The position numbers were made by a program, and so were the translations under genes. A stretch of 28,311 nt of DNA. Origin: a virus. Location of the stretch: positions 1 through 28,311 of the IMG/VR virus record IMGVR_UViG_3300009618_000028; one strand, given 5' to 3'. Below, one piece after another: positions 6,984 to 15,809 of this stretch. Within the stretch, counting starts at the first letter, position 1. Each line of letters begins with the position of its first letter. Under the pieces are notes generated by a model. The model saw only the letters and a list, made by a program, of their open reading frames with translations, was not told the origin of the DNA and ran no database searches.

Positions 6984-9900
6984 CCCAAGCCTCCCCGTCA
7001 CCGGAATCCGCGGGTGCGGCTGCGCTCCCATCACAATCCGCCGCAGCGTAAAGCTCGAGCCCACGCCCTCCTCGCTCACCAGCCCATCCGTCTCGAACAG
7101 CAGAAACACCCGGTTCCCCGGCACGCTCACCGGCAAAAACGTGTCGCCCAGCGCCGGGCTTTCCCCGCCCAGCAGCGGCAGCACTACCGGGTTCGGATTC
7201 AACTGCGTCTCCGGGAAGATCGACAGCTTGAACTGCCCCATCACATCCATGAGCACCGAAATCGGCCCGTATATCTTGCGCGCGCTGCCCAGTTGCAGGT
7301 TCTGCTCGGTCTGCGTGTCACTGAAGTTGCTGGTCCCGTAAGCCTCTGCAATCGCCGCGCCGTCGTCGGTCGAATTCGCGGCATCCAGAAAGTAAATCTT
7401 CGCCGTCTTGCCCGATCCCAGCCACAGCGCCTCGCTGCCGTTCCCCTGCGGCATAAACTCCCCATACCACGCGGGAATCGACCATACCGCCCACTTCCTG
7501 CCACCCTCCCGGCTGATCACCTGCCCGGTGAACGCGCTCACCGTGACGCCCGGACTCATGGCGATCGTCGATCCCGGCGCCAGCGTCAGGTAGCTGCACA
7601 GCAGCGTCACGTTGTTCTGCGTAGGCGTAGCTGCGGGCAACCGCGTATAGTTTCCGGGCGTAGGCAACGCGCAGCCAAACAGCACGCGCTGCCGGTGCCG
7701 GTCGTTGACCAGCCAGAAGCCCGCGCTCAGCGCAAAATTCAGCGAATCCCACAGATCCTGCACCTCCTGGCTCAGCTTTACGTGGCTGCCGCCGTCGAAG
7801 ATCCACAACCCGCGCAGGTCCGCGGCCAATACAAACTCCTCGCCCACGTCCGCCGCCATCGGTCCCAGGCATCCCACCGCGTTCGATACCTCGCTCAGCG
7901 TCCAGTCATCCGGCTCCGTGGTGCCGTTGTCCTGCGTGGCAAACCAGCGCGTCGCCGTGCAGATGTAGAGCTGGTTCAGGAAGCGGAAGATGTTGGTGAT
8001 GGGGTCCGTGGTGTAGTTCAAGATGTCGATCAGCCCCGTCACCCCGTCGAAGGCCTCCGGCTGCGCGCCGTAGCTGGCCACCACCTGGTTCTGCAGCACC
8101 GGCTGGTCCCAATCGAAGATCTCAATGCGGTCGATCTCCAGGTCCGCCCCGGCCGGCCAGCCCACCGGAATCGCCACCAGCTTCAGATCGGGGGGGATGG
8201 TATTGAACCGCGTGACCGTCGGATTGTAAACCGGCGCGGTCGGCGAAGAGAAGGTCACCAGGTAGCCTACGGAAAAGATAGACAGACTGCCCGTGAAGTT
8301 TGCAAACTGGCTTGTATTCCCCATTTCGAACGTGATCAGCGCGCCGCTCAAAAACGATGTGTCGGTGGTGAAACTGGAGCTCGTCCAGGTTCCCGAAGAG
8401 GGCAGAGCGGGAAGGCCAATGTCGGCATCGTTCTGATTCGTAGCGGAGTATGCGGCGCCAGGATTATCGGTCGCAAACGTGCCCGTGTAGCTGACTTGGT
8501 ACTGGACTGCCGTCACGATGGCCCCTGCGGGAAGCGCCGGCATGACAAAATCATTGAAGGTCAACGTCGCCTTGCAGGTCGTACCGAGATTGAATGGCGG
8601 ATATGCGCCGGAGGCCTCCATGCTTCCCGTGCTATCGGAGGTCGTGGCAGCGCTGGCGACGTTTGTTCCTGCATAGATTTGCGTTGCCGCGCTTGCCCCA
8701 GGCCCCACCAGCCCTGCATAGACGCCAGGACTGATTTCTACGGGAAAGCTCAGCCATCCTCCGGTTGCCGGCGAACCCAGCGGCCCAATGAACTCCTGCG
8801 GCTCCGTCGTCAGGCGGCTCGCCGGGATCCGGTAAACATCCATCTCGTTCGTTATCGCGCTGGCGAACCCGATCCACACCTCGCCCGTGGCGTTGCCCCC
8901 CGGCGACCATACCGTCGCCCGCACCCCGTAGCGCCGTCCCTGTATCAGAATCGGCGTGCCAAAGGCCGTCTGCGCCGCGGGCTGCGCAATCATGTCCAGC
9001 GCCGCCAGGTTCCCGGCCTGCGGCGAGGGATTCACTGTCCCGGCCGAGCCGTTCTTGTAGTAGTAGCTGAACCCGAAGATGGGGCTTGTCACCAGTTCGT
9101 GGGTCTGGCTCCCGTCCGGCGACTGCGGCGTCCAGCCCGAGACGGGATTCGCCGCCGATCCTCCGCCATCGAAGGTGGTATTCAGGAACTGGTCCACCTT
9201 GTTGCGGCAGCCCATAAAAAAGGTGCGCCCCGCGTACTGCTCGCCCTTCACCGGCTCGCCCAGCTCCCGCACGGTGAACAGGTTGTTCCCCGTTACCGCA
9301 TTGCCGCCCTCGTCCACGCCGGAGACATTCACGCCCTCCAGCAGCACCTGGTCGCTGATGTTGATGGTGAAGCTGGTGGTCGTATTGTCGGGCACAATCG
9401 AGGCCTGAACCTGGTTCCCATTCTCGTCCGTCACCGTGCCTGGAACGTAGAAATAGGGGCCGCCGATGGCCGCGTTCGCCGGCGTCCACGCCACGATGCG
9501 CTGCAGCACATTGGCCGGCCCCGTGCACAAATTACTGAAGGTCAGCCCGATCGTCCCGGCGTCGGTCGAGAAGGCCACCGGCGGGCTGGCCGGCGTCAGG
9601 TAACCGGAGCGGGTCAGGTAGAACACAATCGCGTAGCGCGGACCCGCCGCCACCTGCGCCACCGGCGCGGCCACGCCCGTCGTCGTCAGCCCCGTCACCG
9701 GCTCCGTCCAGTTGGTGCCGATGGCGATGGCGCTGGTATTCTGCTGCGTCTCCGCCCCCGCCTCCTGCTCGCTCACATACACGTTCCAGCCGGTCACCCC
9801 GCTGGCCGAGGCAGGCGAATCCACCACTAGTTTTGTTCCAGCGCCCAGCAGAATGCTGGCCTCCGCCGAAGGCGCCAGCACTCCCCCTGAGATGTTCGCC

Positions 9901-10511
9901 ACCACCACCCACGCCGTGCGCACCGGCAGGTCGCCGCCGGTCACATACGAAAGCACCGGCGCGGCGGGAGTATTCGCGCTCTCCACCGTCGCCACCGCCG
10001 GCCCCACGCCCGGCCCCATCTGGCTCACCCGGTCCAGAAAGATTCCGTCGTAGTTGCGCGGCTGGTCCGTTCCCTGCAGCACGCCCGGCGTCGGCAGCAG
10101 CGGATAGCTGGCTACATTGTTTACGTTGCTCAGGCAGATGTACTCGCGCAGGTTCGCGCTCAGCCCCAGCGCCCGCGCGCCGTTCAAAATTCCGCTGTAT
10201 ATCGGGCTCAGCGGCCCCGTCGCCGCCAGCAGCCGGCTCCACAGACTGCCCAGCTTGTCCTGCGCCAGTAGGGTATTCAAGGCGCCCAGCAGGGCCGCCG
10301 TGAACCATTGCAGTTGTCCTGGGGTGGCGCTGAAGCTGATCTCGCCGGTCAGCCCCGGCCGGGGTCCGGCGCCAGCGATCGTGAAGTCCACATCCTGAGC
10401 CAGCCAGCTTGCGCCCTCGGGAAAGTCACGCGGATCGGCAAGCGTAAACAACCCCTCGAACCGGGTAACCGGAACCTGCCGCGCCGGCATGGCCAAGTTG
10501 AAGCGCCCCAC
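6981..10511 (-). CDS. Large tail hub/nozzle-like virion protein
   Basis: 1176 aa, GTG start at 10511 with AGGGGG 8 bases upstream; an in-frame ATG seven codons later is the alternative. Residues ~125-165 (CLSNVNN, then QPRNYDG) and ~840-1000 (LNQLYICTATRWFATQDNG, then LAADLRGLWIFDGG) look like blades of a beta-propeller, as in T7 gp12/P22 gp10-type tail proteins. Residues ~190-290 form an FN3/Ig-like domain (WNVYVSEQEAG). Following the connector and preceding the ejection proteins, it probably forms the tail tube end or hub. The call rests on position, size and strand-rich composition, and no family signature was proven. Confidence 0.7.
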   Translation of the reverse strand: MGRFNLAMPARQVPVTRFEGLFTLADPRDFPEGASWLAQDVDFTIAGAGPRPGLTGEISFSATPGQLQWFTAALLGALNTLLAQDKLGSLWSRLLAATGPLSPIYSGILNGARALGLSANLREYICLSNVNNVASYPLLPTPGVLQGTDQPRNYDGIFLDRVSQMGPGVGPAVATVESANTPAAPVLSYVTGGDLPVRTAWVVVANISGGVLAPSAEASILLGAGTKLVVDSPASASGVTGWNVYVSEQEAGAETQQNTSAIAIGTNWTEPVTGLTTTGVAAPVAQVAAGPRYAIVFYLTRSGYLTPASPPVAFSTDAGTIGLTFSNLCTGPANVLQRIVAWTPANAAIGGPYFYVPGTVTDENGNQVQASIVPDNTTTSFTINISDQVLLEGVNVSGVDEGGNAVTGNNLFTVRELGEPVKGEQYAGRTFFMGCRNKVDQFLNTTFDGGGSAANPVSGWTPQSPDGSQTHELVTSPIFGFSYYYKNGSAGTVNPSPQAGNLAALDMIAQPAAQTAFGTPILIQGRRYGVRATVWSPGGNATGEVWIGFASAITNEMDVYRIPASRLTTEPQEFIGPLGSPATGGWLSFPVEISPGVYAGLVGPGASAATQIYAGTNVASAATTSDSTGSMEASGAYPPFNLGTTCKATLTFNDFVMPALPAGAIVTAVQYQVSYTGTFATDNPGAAYSATNQNDADIGLPALPSSGTWTSSSFTTDTSFLSGALITFEMGNTSQFANFTGSLSIFSVGYLVTFSSPTAPVYNPTVTRFNTIPPDLKLVAIPVGWPAGADLEIDRIEIFDWDQPVLQNQVVASYGAQPEAFDGVTGLIDILNYTTDPITNIFRFLNQLYICTATRWFATQDNGTTEPDDWTLSEVSNAVGCLGPMAADVGEEFVLAADLRGLWIFDGGSHVKLSQEVQDLWDSLNFALSAGFWLVNDRHRQRVLFGCALPTPGNYTRLPAATPTQNNVTLLCSYLTLAPGSTIAMSPGVTVSAFTGQVISREGGRKWAVWSIPAWYGEFMPQGNGSEALWLGSGKTAKIYFLDAANSTDDGAAIAEAYGTSNFSDTQTEQNLQLGSARKIYGPISVLMDVMGQFKLSIFPETQLNPNPVVLPLLGGESPALGDTFLPVSVPGNRVFLLFETDGLVSEEGVGSSFTLRRIVMGAQPHPRIPVTGRLG

Positions 10512-10523
10512 CCCATGAACCCC

Positions 10524-10563
10524 CTAAAAACAGCCATTAGCTCCTAGCTTTTAGCTTCTAGCC
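10524..10563. repeat. TAGC-type heptamer island, single arm
   Basis: AAAAACAGCC is followed by ATTAGCT, CCTAGCT, TTTAGCT and TCTAGCC units. It fills the gap between the connector and tail hub genes. Only one arm of the usual two is present. Confidence 0.85.
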
Positions 10564-10571
10564 GAACCAAC

Positions 10572-11351
10572 CTAAGGTATCGCACTCGACCCGTATGGCT
10601 GGCGTTCGTACACCACATGCTGCATCCGCCGCACCTGCCGCTGCACCATCCCGTCAATCGAGCTCTGGTAGTTCGCCAGCAGGTCGTTCGCCCCGCCGCT
10701 CTGCACCCGCGCCGCGCAAAAATCGTAGGCCAGCCGGTAGGCCAGCGCCTGCACGCTGTCCCGGAAGGGCAGATACGTCGTCGGAAAATTGGCGGGCAGC
10801 GTGGTCGATGGATAATAGGCCACCGTTCCCAGATAGCGCAGCCGCATGTCGATCGCCTGTGTCGCCCCGTTCAGCGCAATCTGGTCCCCCTGCCACTCCC
10901 AGTCCCCCGGCGAGGGCCCCTGGTAAAACGAGGCCAGCCCATTCGCCGCCTCGTTCATCTCGCTAAAGGTCAAATTCGTCCCGCCGGCCCGGAACCACAC
11001 CTTGATCGGCGCCAGCAGGTCGGGCGGCAACACGATGCCCGTATGCACCACCGACCCATCGTTAAAACCAGTGTAGGTCAGCGCCTGATACACCGCCGGA
11101 TTCGGCGCGCCCACGCCCAGCGCGGAGTTGATGGGCGGCAGGCCCGTCAGCACCGTCTCCCGGATCATGGTGGGCACGGAGCGGTTCCACAGGTCGCGCT
11201 GCATCTGCGCAATCGAAGCGTTCAGCAGGGGCAAGGTCTCGGGCGCGGCATCGGTCAGCGTGATTCCGGCGCCCGCGGCCAGCGTGTCGTCCACGTAAAC
11301 CCGAGCCAGGTTCATCACGTCCTCGATGCTCGGGTACACCTGCGCCGTCAC
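10572..11351 (-). CDS. Head-tail connector/adaptor candidate
   Basis: 259 aa, GTG start at 11351 with TGGAG seven bases upstream. The N-terminus (YPSIEDVMNLARVYVDD) and the middle (RDLWNRSVPTMIRETVLTGL, then TYLPFRDSVQALAYRLAYDF) are helical with conserved-looking aromatic and Asp residues. This shape is typical of proteins that attach under the portal in short-tailed phages (the position of P22 gp4). It lies directly before the tail hub gene. I did not recognise the exact family, so the connector role is inferred from order and size. Confidence 0.6.
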   Translation of the reverse strand: MTAQVYPSIEDVMNLARVYVDDTLAAGAGITLTDAAPETLPLLNASIAQMQRDLWNRSVPTMIRETVLTGLPPINSALGVGAPNPAVYQALTYTGFNDGSVVHTGIVLPPDLLAPIKVWFRAGGTNLTFSEMNEAANGLASFYQGPSPGDWEWQGDQIALNGATQAIDMRLRYLGTVAYYPSTTLPANFPTTYLPFRDSVQALAYRLAYDFCAARVQSGGANDLLANYQSSIDGMVQRQVRRMQHVVYERQPYGSSAIP

Positions 11352-11399
11352 GTTTCACTCCATGTCCCGCCGTAGCTCGTAGAACGAAGGCGGACCCTT

Positions 11400-12338
11400 T
11401 TACCCTCCGCCTTGCCCGTCCCCTGGATCCTCGGTCAGCAAGGAACCTTCCAACCCTGCGGCCCGCACCGCCGCAGTGTCGGCCATCGGCTCCTTCGGGC
11501 CGCGCTTTTTCTGACCCCTGACCCCTGACCCCTGACCACTGTCTTTCCACCACTCTCCCCGCTCCGCCACCGGCACGTCTTCCATCTTCTTCACGCCGGC
11601 CGCCACCGCGCGCCTCCAATCCAGCACGCACATCATGTTGGCGTTGTTCATGTGGTAGGCCAGACCCGGCCGCACCAACTCGCCGCAGTACGGGCACGGC
11701 GTGGGAGCGGTCTGGGTATAGTGCCAGTTCGCCTTGTAGGCAAAGTAGTCTGCCGCCAGGTGGTGCTCCGGCCCAATCTCGCGCCGGCGGTTGGCGCGGT
11801 CCAGCTCGTCGGCCGTCTTCAGGCACCAGCGGTAGTGCGTCTCCATCCGCGTCCGGCAGGCCCGCACTTCCCCCGGCTTCGGCGGCTGGCTCATACTCAT
11901 AAACAGTCCGCGCCGCGTCAAATCGGTGGAAGCCGCCGCCCACTCCATCTCGCCGCCCGCGCCGATCTCGCCCCAGGCCCCGCTCGGGTTCAGCACCCCG
12001 CGGGTAAAGAACACGCCGTCCACGCCCACGCTGAAGGTGCGGTCCTCCATCCAGATCATCTCGTTCACCGGCGAAGGGAACGCTCCCACCAGCTTGTAAT
12101 CCTCGTCCTCCGGGCAGGGCTCGAATACGATGATCGGGAAGCTCGGCGGCCGGTGTACTTCAAAGCGCCGGTTCACGATCGAGTAGACATACACCATGAA
12201 GTCCGGGCGGCGGTTCAGGTTGGCGTCGCGCGAATAGTCGGTCAGCATCACGCCGGCCGAGTTCGCCTCCTGCATCAGGCGCCGCTCTTCCGCGCGCCCG
12301 CGCTCCGTTTTCTCGCTGATTGTTGCATCGATTGCCAT
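11400..12338 (-). CDS. Zinc-ribbon phage protein of unknown role, with repeat insert
   Basis: 312 aa, with GGAGG upstream of the ATG at 12338. The N-terminal 200 residues are well-ordered mixed alpha/beta sequence. A zinc-binding motif follows: C215, C218, H229 and C237 (CPYCGE...H...C). After it, residues 266-278 (DSGQGSGVRGQKK) are encoded by four tandem TCAGGGG/TCAGTGG heptamers, i.e. an intergenic-type repeat inside the gene. The C-terminus is Ala/Gly-rich. Located between capsid and connector genes, it may be a capsid-associated or host-interaction protein. The function is unknown. Confidence 0.75.
   Translation of the reverse strand: MAIDATISEKTERGRAEERRLMQEANSAGVMLTDYSRDANLNRRPDFMVYVYSIVNRRFEVHRPPSFPIIVFEPCPEDEDYKLVGAFPSPVNEMIWMEDRTFSVGVDGVFFTRGVLNPSGAWGEIGAGGEMEWAAASTDLTRRGLFMSMSQPPKPGEVRACRTRMETHYRWCLKTADELDRANRRREIGPEHHLAADYFAYKANWHYTQTAPTPCPYCGELVRPGLAYHMNNANMMCVLDWRRAVAAGVKKMEDVPVAERGEWWKDSGQGSGVRGQKKRGPKEPMADTAAVRAAGLEGSLLTEDPGDGQGGG
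11508..11545. repeat. CTGACCC heptamer array inside a coding region
   Basis: TTTTTCTGACCCC, two further CTGACCCC/CTGACCA units and the terminal CTGTCTT (11539-11545) form a complete island with both boundaries, lying in frame in the 312-aa gene. Confidence 0.85.
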
Positions 12339-12351
12339 GTGCCTCCGCCTC

Positions 12352-12403
12352 TCGAAAGCAGCTCCCGGCCTCTGGCTTCTAGCCTTCAGCCTTGAGCTGC
12401 CTG
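12352..12403. repeat. TAGC-type heptamer island (degenerate)
   Basis: AAAGCAGCTCC begins a series of diverged units (TCTGGCT, TCTAGCC, TTCAGCC, TTGAGCT). The left part is intergenic. The right part encodes the last residues and the TAG stop of the 195-aa protein. Confidence 0.7.
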
Positions 12404-12966
12404 ATTGCCGGGCCCCGCGGCATCTGCCGCGCCCGACGGGTAATGGTTGCGAGATTTCTCTCTATCTGCTCCACCTTCCGTTCCACCACGGTCGGCAAAG
12501 CGCCTGCGCTTGCCCCAAAACTGGTCGGCCCCGTAAACTGCGGCATCGCGTCCTGCAGCACGTCGGCAATCTGGCTGCTCAGGGCCCCGTTCACCCGCTG
12601 CCGCTCCCGTTCCAGTTGCGCGTGCCGGATCCGCGCAAAGTCCCGGCGATGCTTCTCCGCCTCGCCGGCCATCATCACCACCACGCGCTGGTTCAGGCCC
12701 ACGGTATCCAGCATGGTGGGCACAAACACGCCGCAATCCTGGGTGTAGAAAGCCTGCAGCAATGCGTAGCCGCCGCCGCTGCCGGGAGCCTCGCTGTCGT
12801 TGTCCACCCACCAGATCAGCGCCCAGCAGTCGCACGGGCAGGCAAATTTGTGCTCGGGAAAGTCCGGCATGGGGTCGCCGATCCAGTGCAGCCGGTAGCG
12901 CGGCTTGTCCTCCGCCACGCTGCCGAACCGCGCCAACTCCTTCTGGTAAAGCCCCGGAGCCTCCAC
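12379..12966 (-). CDS. Conserved-looking phage protein, unknown role
   Basis: 195 aa from the GTG at 12966, six bases after AGGAGG. An ATG at 13002 is in frame, but the bases between are repeat sequence and the ribosome site lies downstream of it. Residues ~30-110 are compact and aromatic with CPCDCWALIWWVDND. Residues 110-190 are strongly charged and probably helical/coiled coil (EAEKHRRDFARIRHAQLERERQ). The last residues (LKAEG) and the stop codon come from a heptamer island. Located between the capsid and zinc-ribbon genes. No function can be assigned. Confidence 0.7.
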   Translation of the reverse strand: MEAPGLYQKELARFGSVAEDKPRYRLHWIGDPMPDFPEHKFACPCDCWALIWWVDNDSEAPGSGGGYALLQAFYTQDCGVFVPTMLDTVGLNQRVVVMMAGEAEKHRRDFARIRHAQLERERQRVNGALSSQIADVLQDAMPQFTGPTSFGASAGALPTVVERKVEQIERNLATITRRARQMPRGPAIRQLKAEG

Positions 12967-12983
12967 CACGGCCCTCCTCTCGT

Positions 12984-13081
12984 AAAAACAGCCATTAGCC
13001 ATTAGCTATTAGCTTCTAGCCAGAAGCCCCGGTTCCAACTTCGGAGCTAAAAGCTAGAAGCTAACAGCTAAAAGCTGTCTT
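12984..13081. repeat. TAGC-type heptamer island, two arms (hairpin)
   Basis: The first arm (AAAAACAGCC, then ATTAGCC, ATTAGCT, ATTAGCT, TCTAGCC; 12985-13021) and the second arm in reverse orientation (AGCTAAAAGCTAGAAGCTAA..., 13045-13074) can pair across ~22 bases. It ends in CTGTCTT at 13075-13081, next to the capsid gene stop. Confidence 0.88.
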
Positions 13082-14404
13082 TTAGATCGTCGGCTGCGCC
13101 GCGTCGTCCACCCGCACCGCCGCGCGCACGTTGCTGAACGCCAAGTTCAGCGCGCTCACGTAGGCAAACATGGTCGAGGTCAGATAGCCGCCGTTCACAA
13201 TATCCGGCACGGGAGCGCTGGTGATGCCTCCGCCAAAGTCGTAGAGCTCAAGGGGCAGAAGCTCCCCGAGGTACGCGACATCGGCGGTAAACAGCTTCAA
13301 CTCGCCCGGCGTGGCGTTCATGCCCACGAGCGCCGGCCGCCCGGCATACTGTTTCGGCCACTCGCGCTTCGCCACGTCCGGCGTCACGTCCCCGGCGTTG
13401 CGGCTGGTCTCGCTGTAAATGGAGTTCAGATACAGCTCGGCCATCTGCATCGCCTGGTCCGGCCCGCAGTACCACACCGCCTTCTTCACGGCCTGGTTCT
13501 GCGGCCCCAACGCCCGCAACAGCAGCGTCAGCGCGCGCAGCCCGGTGCTCAGCGTAATGCTGGCGCCACCCAGGTTGATCGCCGGGGTCGAAAGCCGTCC
13601 GCCAAAGTTCTGCCGCAGCAGTCCGCCGATCGAGCCGGTCGGCGAGTTCACCAGCCACGCATCCAGGCCCAGAATCGACGCGCCTACTCCGGCGCTCGAT
13701 CCATTCACCACCAGGTAGTTGCCGGCCACCGGAGCCGCCGCGCTCCATCCGGCGGCGTTGGTTGTGATCGTCTGGGTCACGGGCTCGACGTAGGCGACGG
13801 TAAAGCTGCCGATCAGCGTCGGCGTCGAGCCTACGGCGCTGAAATACTGCACCGTCTGCTGGTCCTGGAACCGGAAGGCGTTGTTCAGGCCCACGATGGT
13901 GCACACGTTTCCGGTCGTACCCGTGATGGTCGCCGACGACGGGATCTGGTCCAATGTTCCGGTGCCGTCGCCCTGCAGCAGCGCCTCCAGGCCCTGCGTC
14001 GCCTGGGTAAAGGTGTTCTTCAGCTCCTGCGCCTGCACGTTGAAGAGGCCGCGCTTCGCGCCCTCGGTCGAAATGCGCGCCAGAAAGCTGATTTCGCAGG
14101 TCGAGTAGTAGAAGACCGGAGACAGCGCGAAGGCTGCCCATGTCGAGCCGGTGCCGCGTCCCAGCGAATCGGCATTGCCGGTTCCCTGCGAGATGGCTCC
14201 GCCCGCCTGCGCCCGGAAGGGCACGCGGAACGAAGGCCGGGGCACGCCGCCCGCAGCGGTCACATTGCTGATGGGGATGGTGGTTGCGTTGCTCTTCAGG
14301 TAGCCGTAGAGCGTTTCGTCATGCGGCACCAGATCGGGGATGCGCTTGGAGAACGCATCCAATTCAATTGCTTCTACGGCCGATTCCACGAGGGGACTCG
14401 CCAT
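13082..14404 (-). CDS. Major capsid protein (HK97-fold)
   Basis: 440 aa. The N-terminal arm is followed by residues 100-140 (TCEISFLARISTEGAKRGLFNVQAQELKNTF), which fits the long spine helix. Residues ~165-235 form a strand-rich segment (FRFQDQQTVQYFSAVGS, then FTVAYVEPVTQTITT) as in phage coat proteins of this fold. The C-terminal domain has LDAWL, a predicted helix QAVKKAVWYCGPDQAMQMAEL and a final strand region. Length and position after scaffold and portal support the call. The AGGAG ribosome site lies in the 3' arm of a hairpin (14413-14430). It has its own candidate promoter 320 bp upstream, fitting its high-copy need. Confidence 0.85.
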   Translation of the reverse strand: MASPLVESAVEAIELDAFSKRIPDLVPHDETLYGYLKSNATTIPISNVTAAGGVPRPSFRVPFRAQAGGAISQGTGNADSLGRGTGSTWAAFALSPVFYYSTCEISFLARISTEGAKRGLFNVQAQELKNTFTQATQGLEALLQGDGTGTLDQIPSSATITGTTGNVCTIVGLNNAFRFQDQQTVQYFSAVGSTPTLIGSFTVAYVEPVTQTITTNAAGWSAAAPVAGNYLVVNGSSAGVGASILGLDAWLVNSPTGSIGGLLRQNFGGRLSTPAINLGGASITLSTGLRALTLLLRALGPQNQAVKKAVWYCGPDQAMQMAELYLNSIYSETSRNAGDVTPDVAKREWPKQYAGRPALVGMNATPGELKLFTADVAYLGELLPLELYDFGGGITSAPVPDIVNGGYLTSTMFAYVSALNLAFSNVRAAVRVDDAAQPTI

Positions 14405-14726
14405 GACAATCTCCTGAACTTGGATTCAGGCACGCGGCCTTTGGCCGTGTGCGATTGTCCGTGCCCCTGCGTTGGGTAAGGCAACAGGTTGCCTTGGTCG
14501 TTGGCCGGATTGTCAGCCGCGAGGAGCCGTGTAGTTTAAGGGCGGTCCCGGCCCGCACATCCCGGTGGCTGTAAAACAGTGCCCGTCTTTCCGGGCTGCC
14601 ATTCCCAGTCCTTATTATCGCGGAGGGAATTGCCACGTTTCAGCCCAACGCCCCGGTTTCCCGGTCGTACTGAAAGTCGATCAAACCTCACGGCGCGCCA
14701 CTCCCGCTGAAACGGCGCTCGCAAGC
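14405..14726 (-). promoter_or_regulatory. Structured leader of the capsid gene
   Basis: About 320 bases without a supportable gene. On the minus strand it holds several hairpins: CCUGAA/UUCAGG (14413-14430) overlapping the ribosome site, CGGCC-AAA-GGCCG with a further GCAC/GTGC stem (14430-14452), GGCAAC-CT-GTTGCC (14480-14493) and GCCCG/CGGGC (14581-14596). A weaker internal promoter (CTGAAA, 18 bases, GATAAT; 14614-14643) may also act. A tRNA was looked for and not found. A regulatory 5' UTR is inferred. Confidence 0.5.
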
Positions 14727-14756
14727 ACCCTACTCCTGAAATTTCCCACCTGTCAA
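14727..14756 (-). promoter_or_regulatory. Candidate sigma-70 promoter for the capsid gene
   Basis: On the minus strand a perfect -35 TTGACA (14751-14756) is followed after 18 bases by TAGGGT (14727-14732), which keeps the T, A and final T of the -10 consensus. It lies at the start of the longest gene-free stretch and points at the capsid gene. Confidence 0.5.
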
Positions 14757-14769
14757 GAGGGGGTGTGGA

Positions 14770-14839
14770 AAAGCAGCCTCTAGCCTCCAGCTTTTAGCTC
14801 CTAGCTAGAGGCTAGAAGCTAGCAGCTAGCGGCTGTCTT
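14770..14839. repeat. TAGC-type heptamer island, two arms; copy A of a 50-bp direct repeat
   Basis: AAAAGCAGCC at the left, two opposed arms of CTAGCTN-type units, and CTGTCTT at 14833-14839. Bases 14789-14838 are identical to 15831-15880. The last codons and TAG of the DUF5131 gene lie within it. Confidence 0.9.
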
Positions 14840-15790
14840 TGGAAACTCCTTCCACTCGCGCCCATCCAGCAGCGCCTCGGCGGCTTTCTTGCCGACACGG
14901 AGAAGGCCTTCGGTGGGCGTTTCTCCATTAGCATCAAGACGTTGCGCTGTATCTTCTGGCAGTTGGTCCCAGTCGCACCACTCGCCCCATTGCTTGAAGA
15001 AGAACGGCACGCCCGCAGCCACGCACTGGTCCCGCAGGCTCCGCGCCCAATCCGTGTGCATCGGCCGCGCGCCAGGGCCGCTCTCACCTCCGCAGATCAC
15101 CCAATCGATGTGTTCGAGATTGACTTTTCCAAGATCGAAAATCAGCGGCTCAAAGGATACAAATCGCTTCGCTGCAGGAGTCTGCTGGAGCAAATCTAAG
15201 CGTTGGTGCTGATTGCCTTCGTCACTCACGCCCAGCCACAGGTTGCGCATCGGCCAGCCCACGTTGTGCCCGTCGCCCAGCACCCCATTGATGGCGTTGG
15301 CAATGGCGCACTCGGCATTCTCGCCAAACAGCGGAATATCGTCTTCATCCCGCAGTGTGCTCAAGGATTCAGCCCATTCCTCCGCCGAATAGAACTGTTG
15401 GAAAAACTCCAGCATCAACTCGGGGCGCTTTGTCAGAACCTGAAATCTGTGGCGGGGAGCCAGCGCGACCACAGCCAAAACCCTAGAAATCCAACCAGCC
15501 AAGCGGGCCTTCGGGTGGAACAAATCACTCATCGAGTTAACGAAGATATTGCGTGGCTTTTTCCAGTGGAACGGCGCATCCCAGGTGTCTCCGGACCCCT
15601 CTTTCAGATCCCCGCTCCACACCGCCGCGCCATTCACAATCTGCGTGAGGCCCGCGTAGTTCGGCTTACTCTCCAGTCGCCGCGCGAACCGCTCCGCATA
15701 ACAATGCCGGCAACCCTCGCTCACCCGCGAACAGCCCATAAACGGATTCCACGTCGAATCCGTCCATTCAATCCCCGTCTTCGCCCCCAT
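14819..15790 (-). CDS. DUF5131 (phage Gp37/Gp68 family) protein, radical-SAM-like
   Basis: 323 aa, ATG at 15790 with GGGAG upstream. The N-terminus has the family signature: KTGIEWTDSTWNPFMGC, then three cysteines C20, C27 and C30 in CX6CX2C (GCRHCYAER), the pattern expected to hold an iron-sulphur cluster. Later parts also fit: MSDLFHP (about residue 86), FQVLTKRPE, LWLGVS, FVSFEPL, WVICGGESGPGARPM and FFFKQWGEW. The family occurs in phages and plasmids, often with a three-Cys-motif partner. Its reaction is not established to my knowledge. No partner gene is adjacent. The gene sits between scaffold and capsid genes, bracketed by identical 50-bp repeats, so it looks like an inserted cassette. 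Its final residues (KTAASC) and stop are repeat-derived. Confidence 0.88.
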   Translation of the reverse strand: MGAKTGIEWTDSTWNPFMGCSRVSEGCRHCYAERFARRLESKPNYAGLTQIVNGAAVWSGDLKEGSGDTWDAPFHWKKPRNIFVNSMSDLFHPKARLAGWISRVLAVVALAPRHRFQVLTKRPELMLEFFQQFYSAEEWAESLSTLRDEDDIPLFGENAECAIANAINGVLGDGHNVGWPMRNLWLGVSDEGNQHQRLDLLQQTPAAKRFVSFEPLIFDLGKVNLEHIDWVICGGESGPGARPMHTDWARSLRDQCVAAGVPFFFKQWGEWCDWDQLPEDTAQRLDANGETPTEGLLRVGKKAAEALLDGREWKEFPKTAASC

Positions 15791-15809
15791 CAGTGCTCCC
15801 TTCGGTCGC

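Noticed and set aside
7014-9830. A 938-codon open frame on the plus strand
   Set aside because: Antisense to the 1176-aa tail gene, Arg/His/Gln-rich with no recognisable fold. Same shadow effect.
14521-14600. tRNA-like stretch (GTGTAGTTTAAGG) in the capsid leader
   Set aside because: No T-loop GGTTCGA-type sequence and no closing acceptor stem could be found on either strand.
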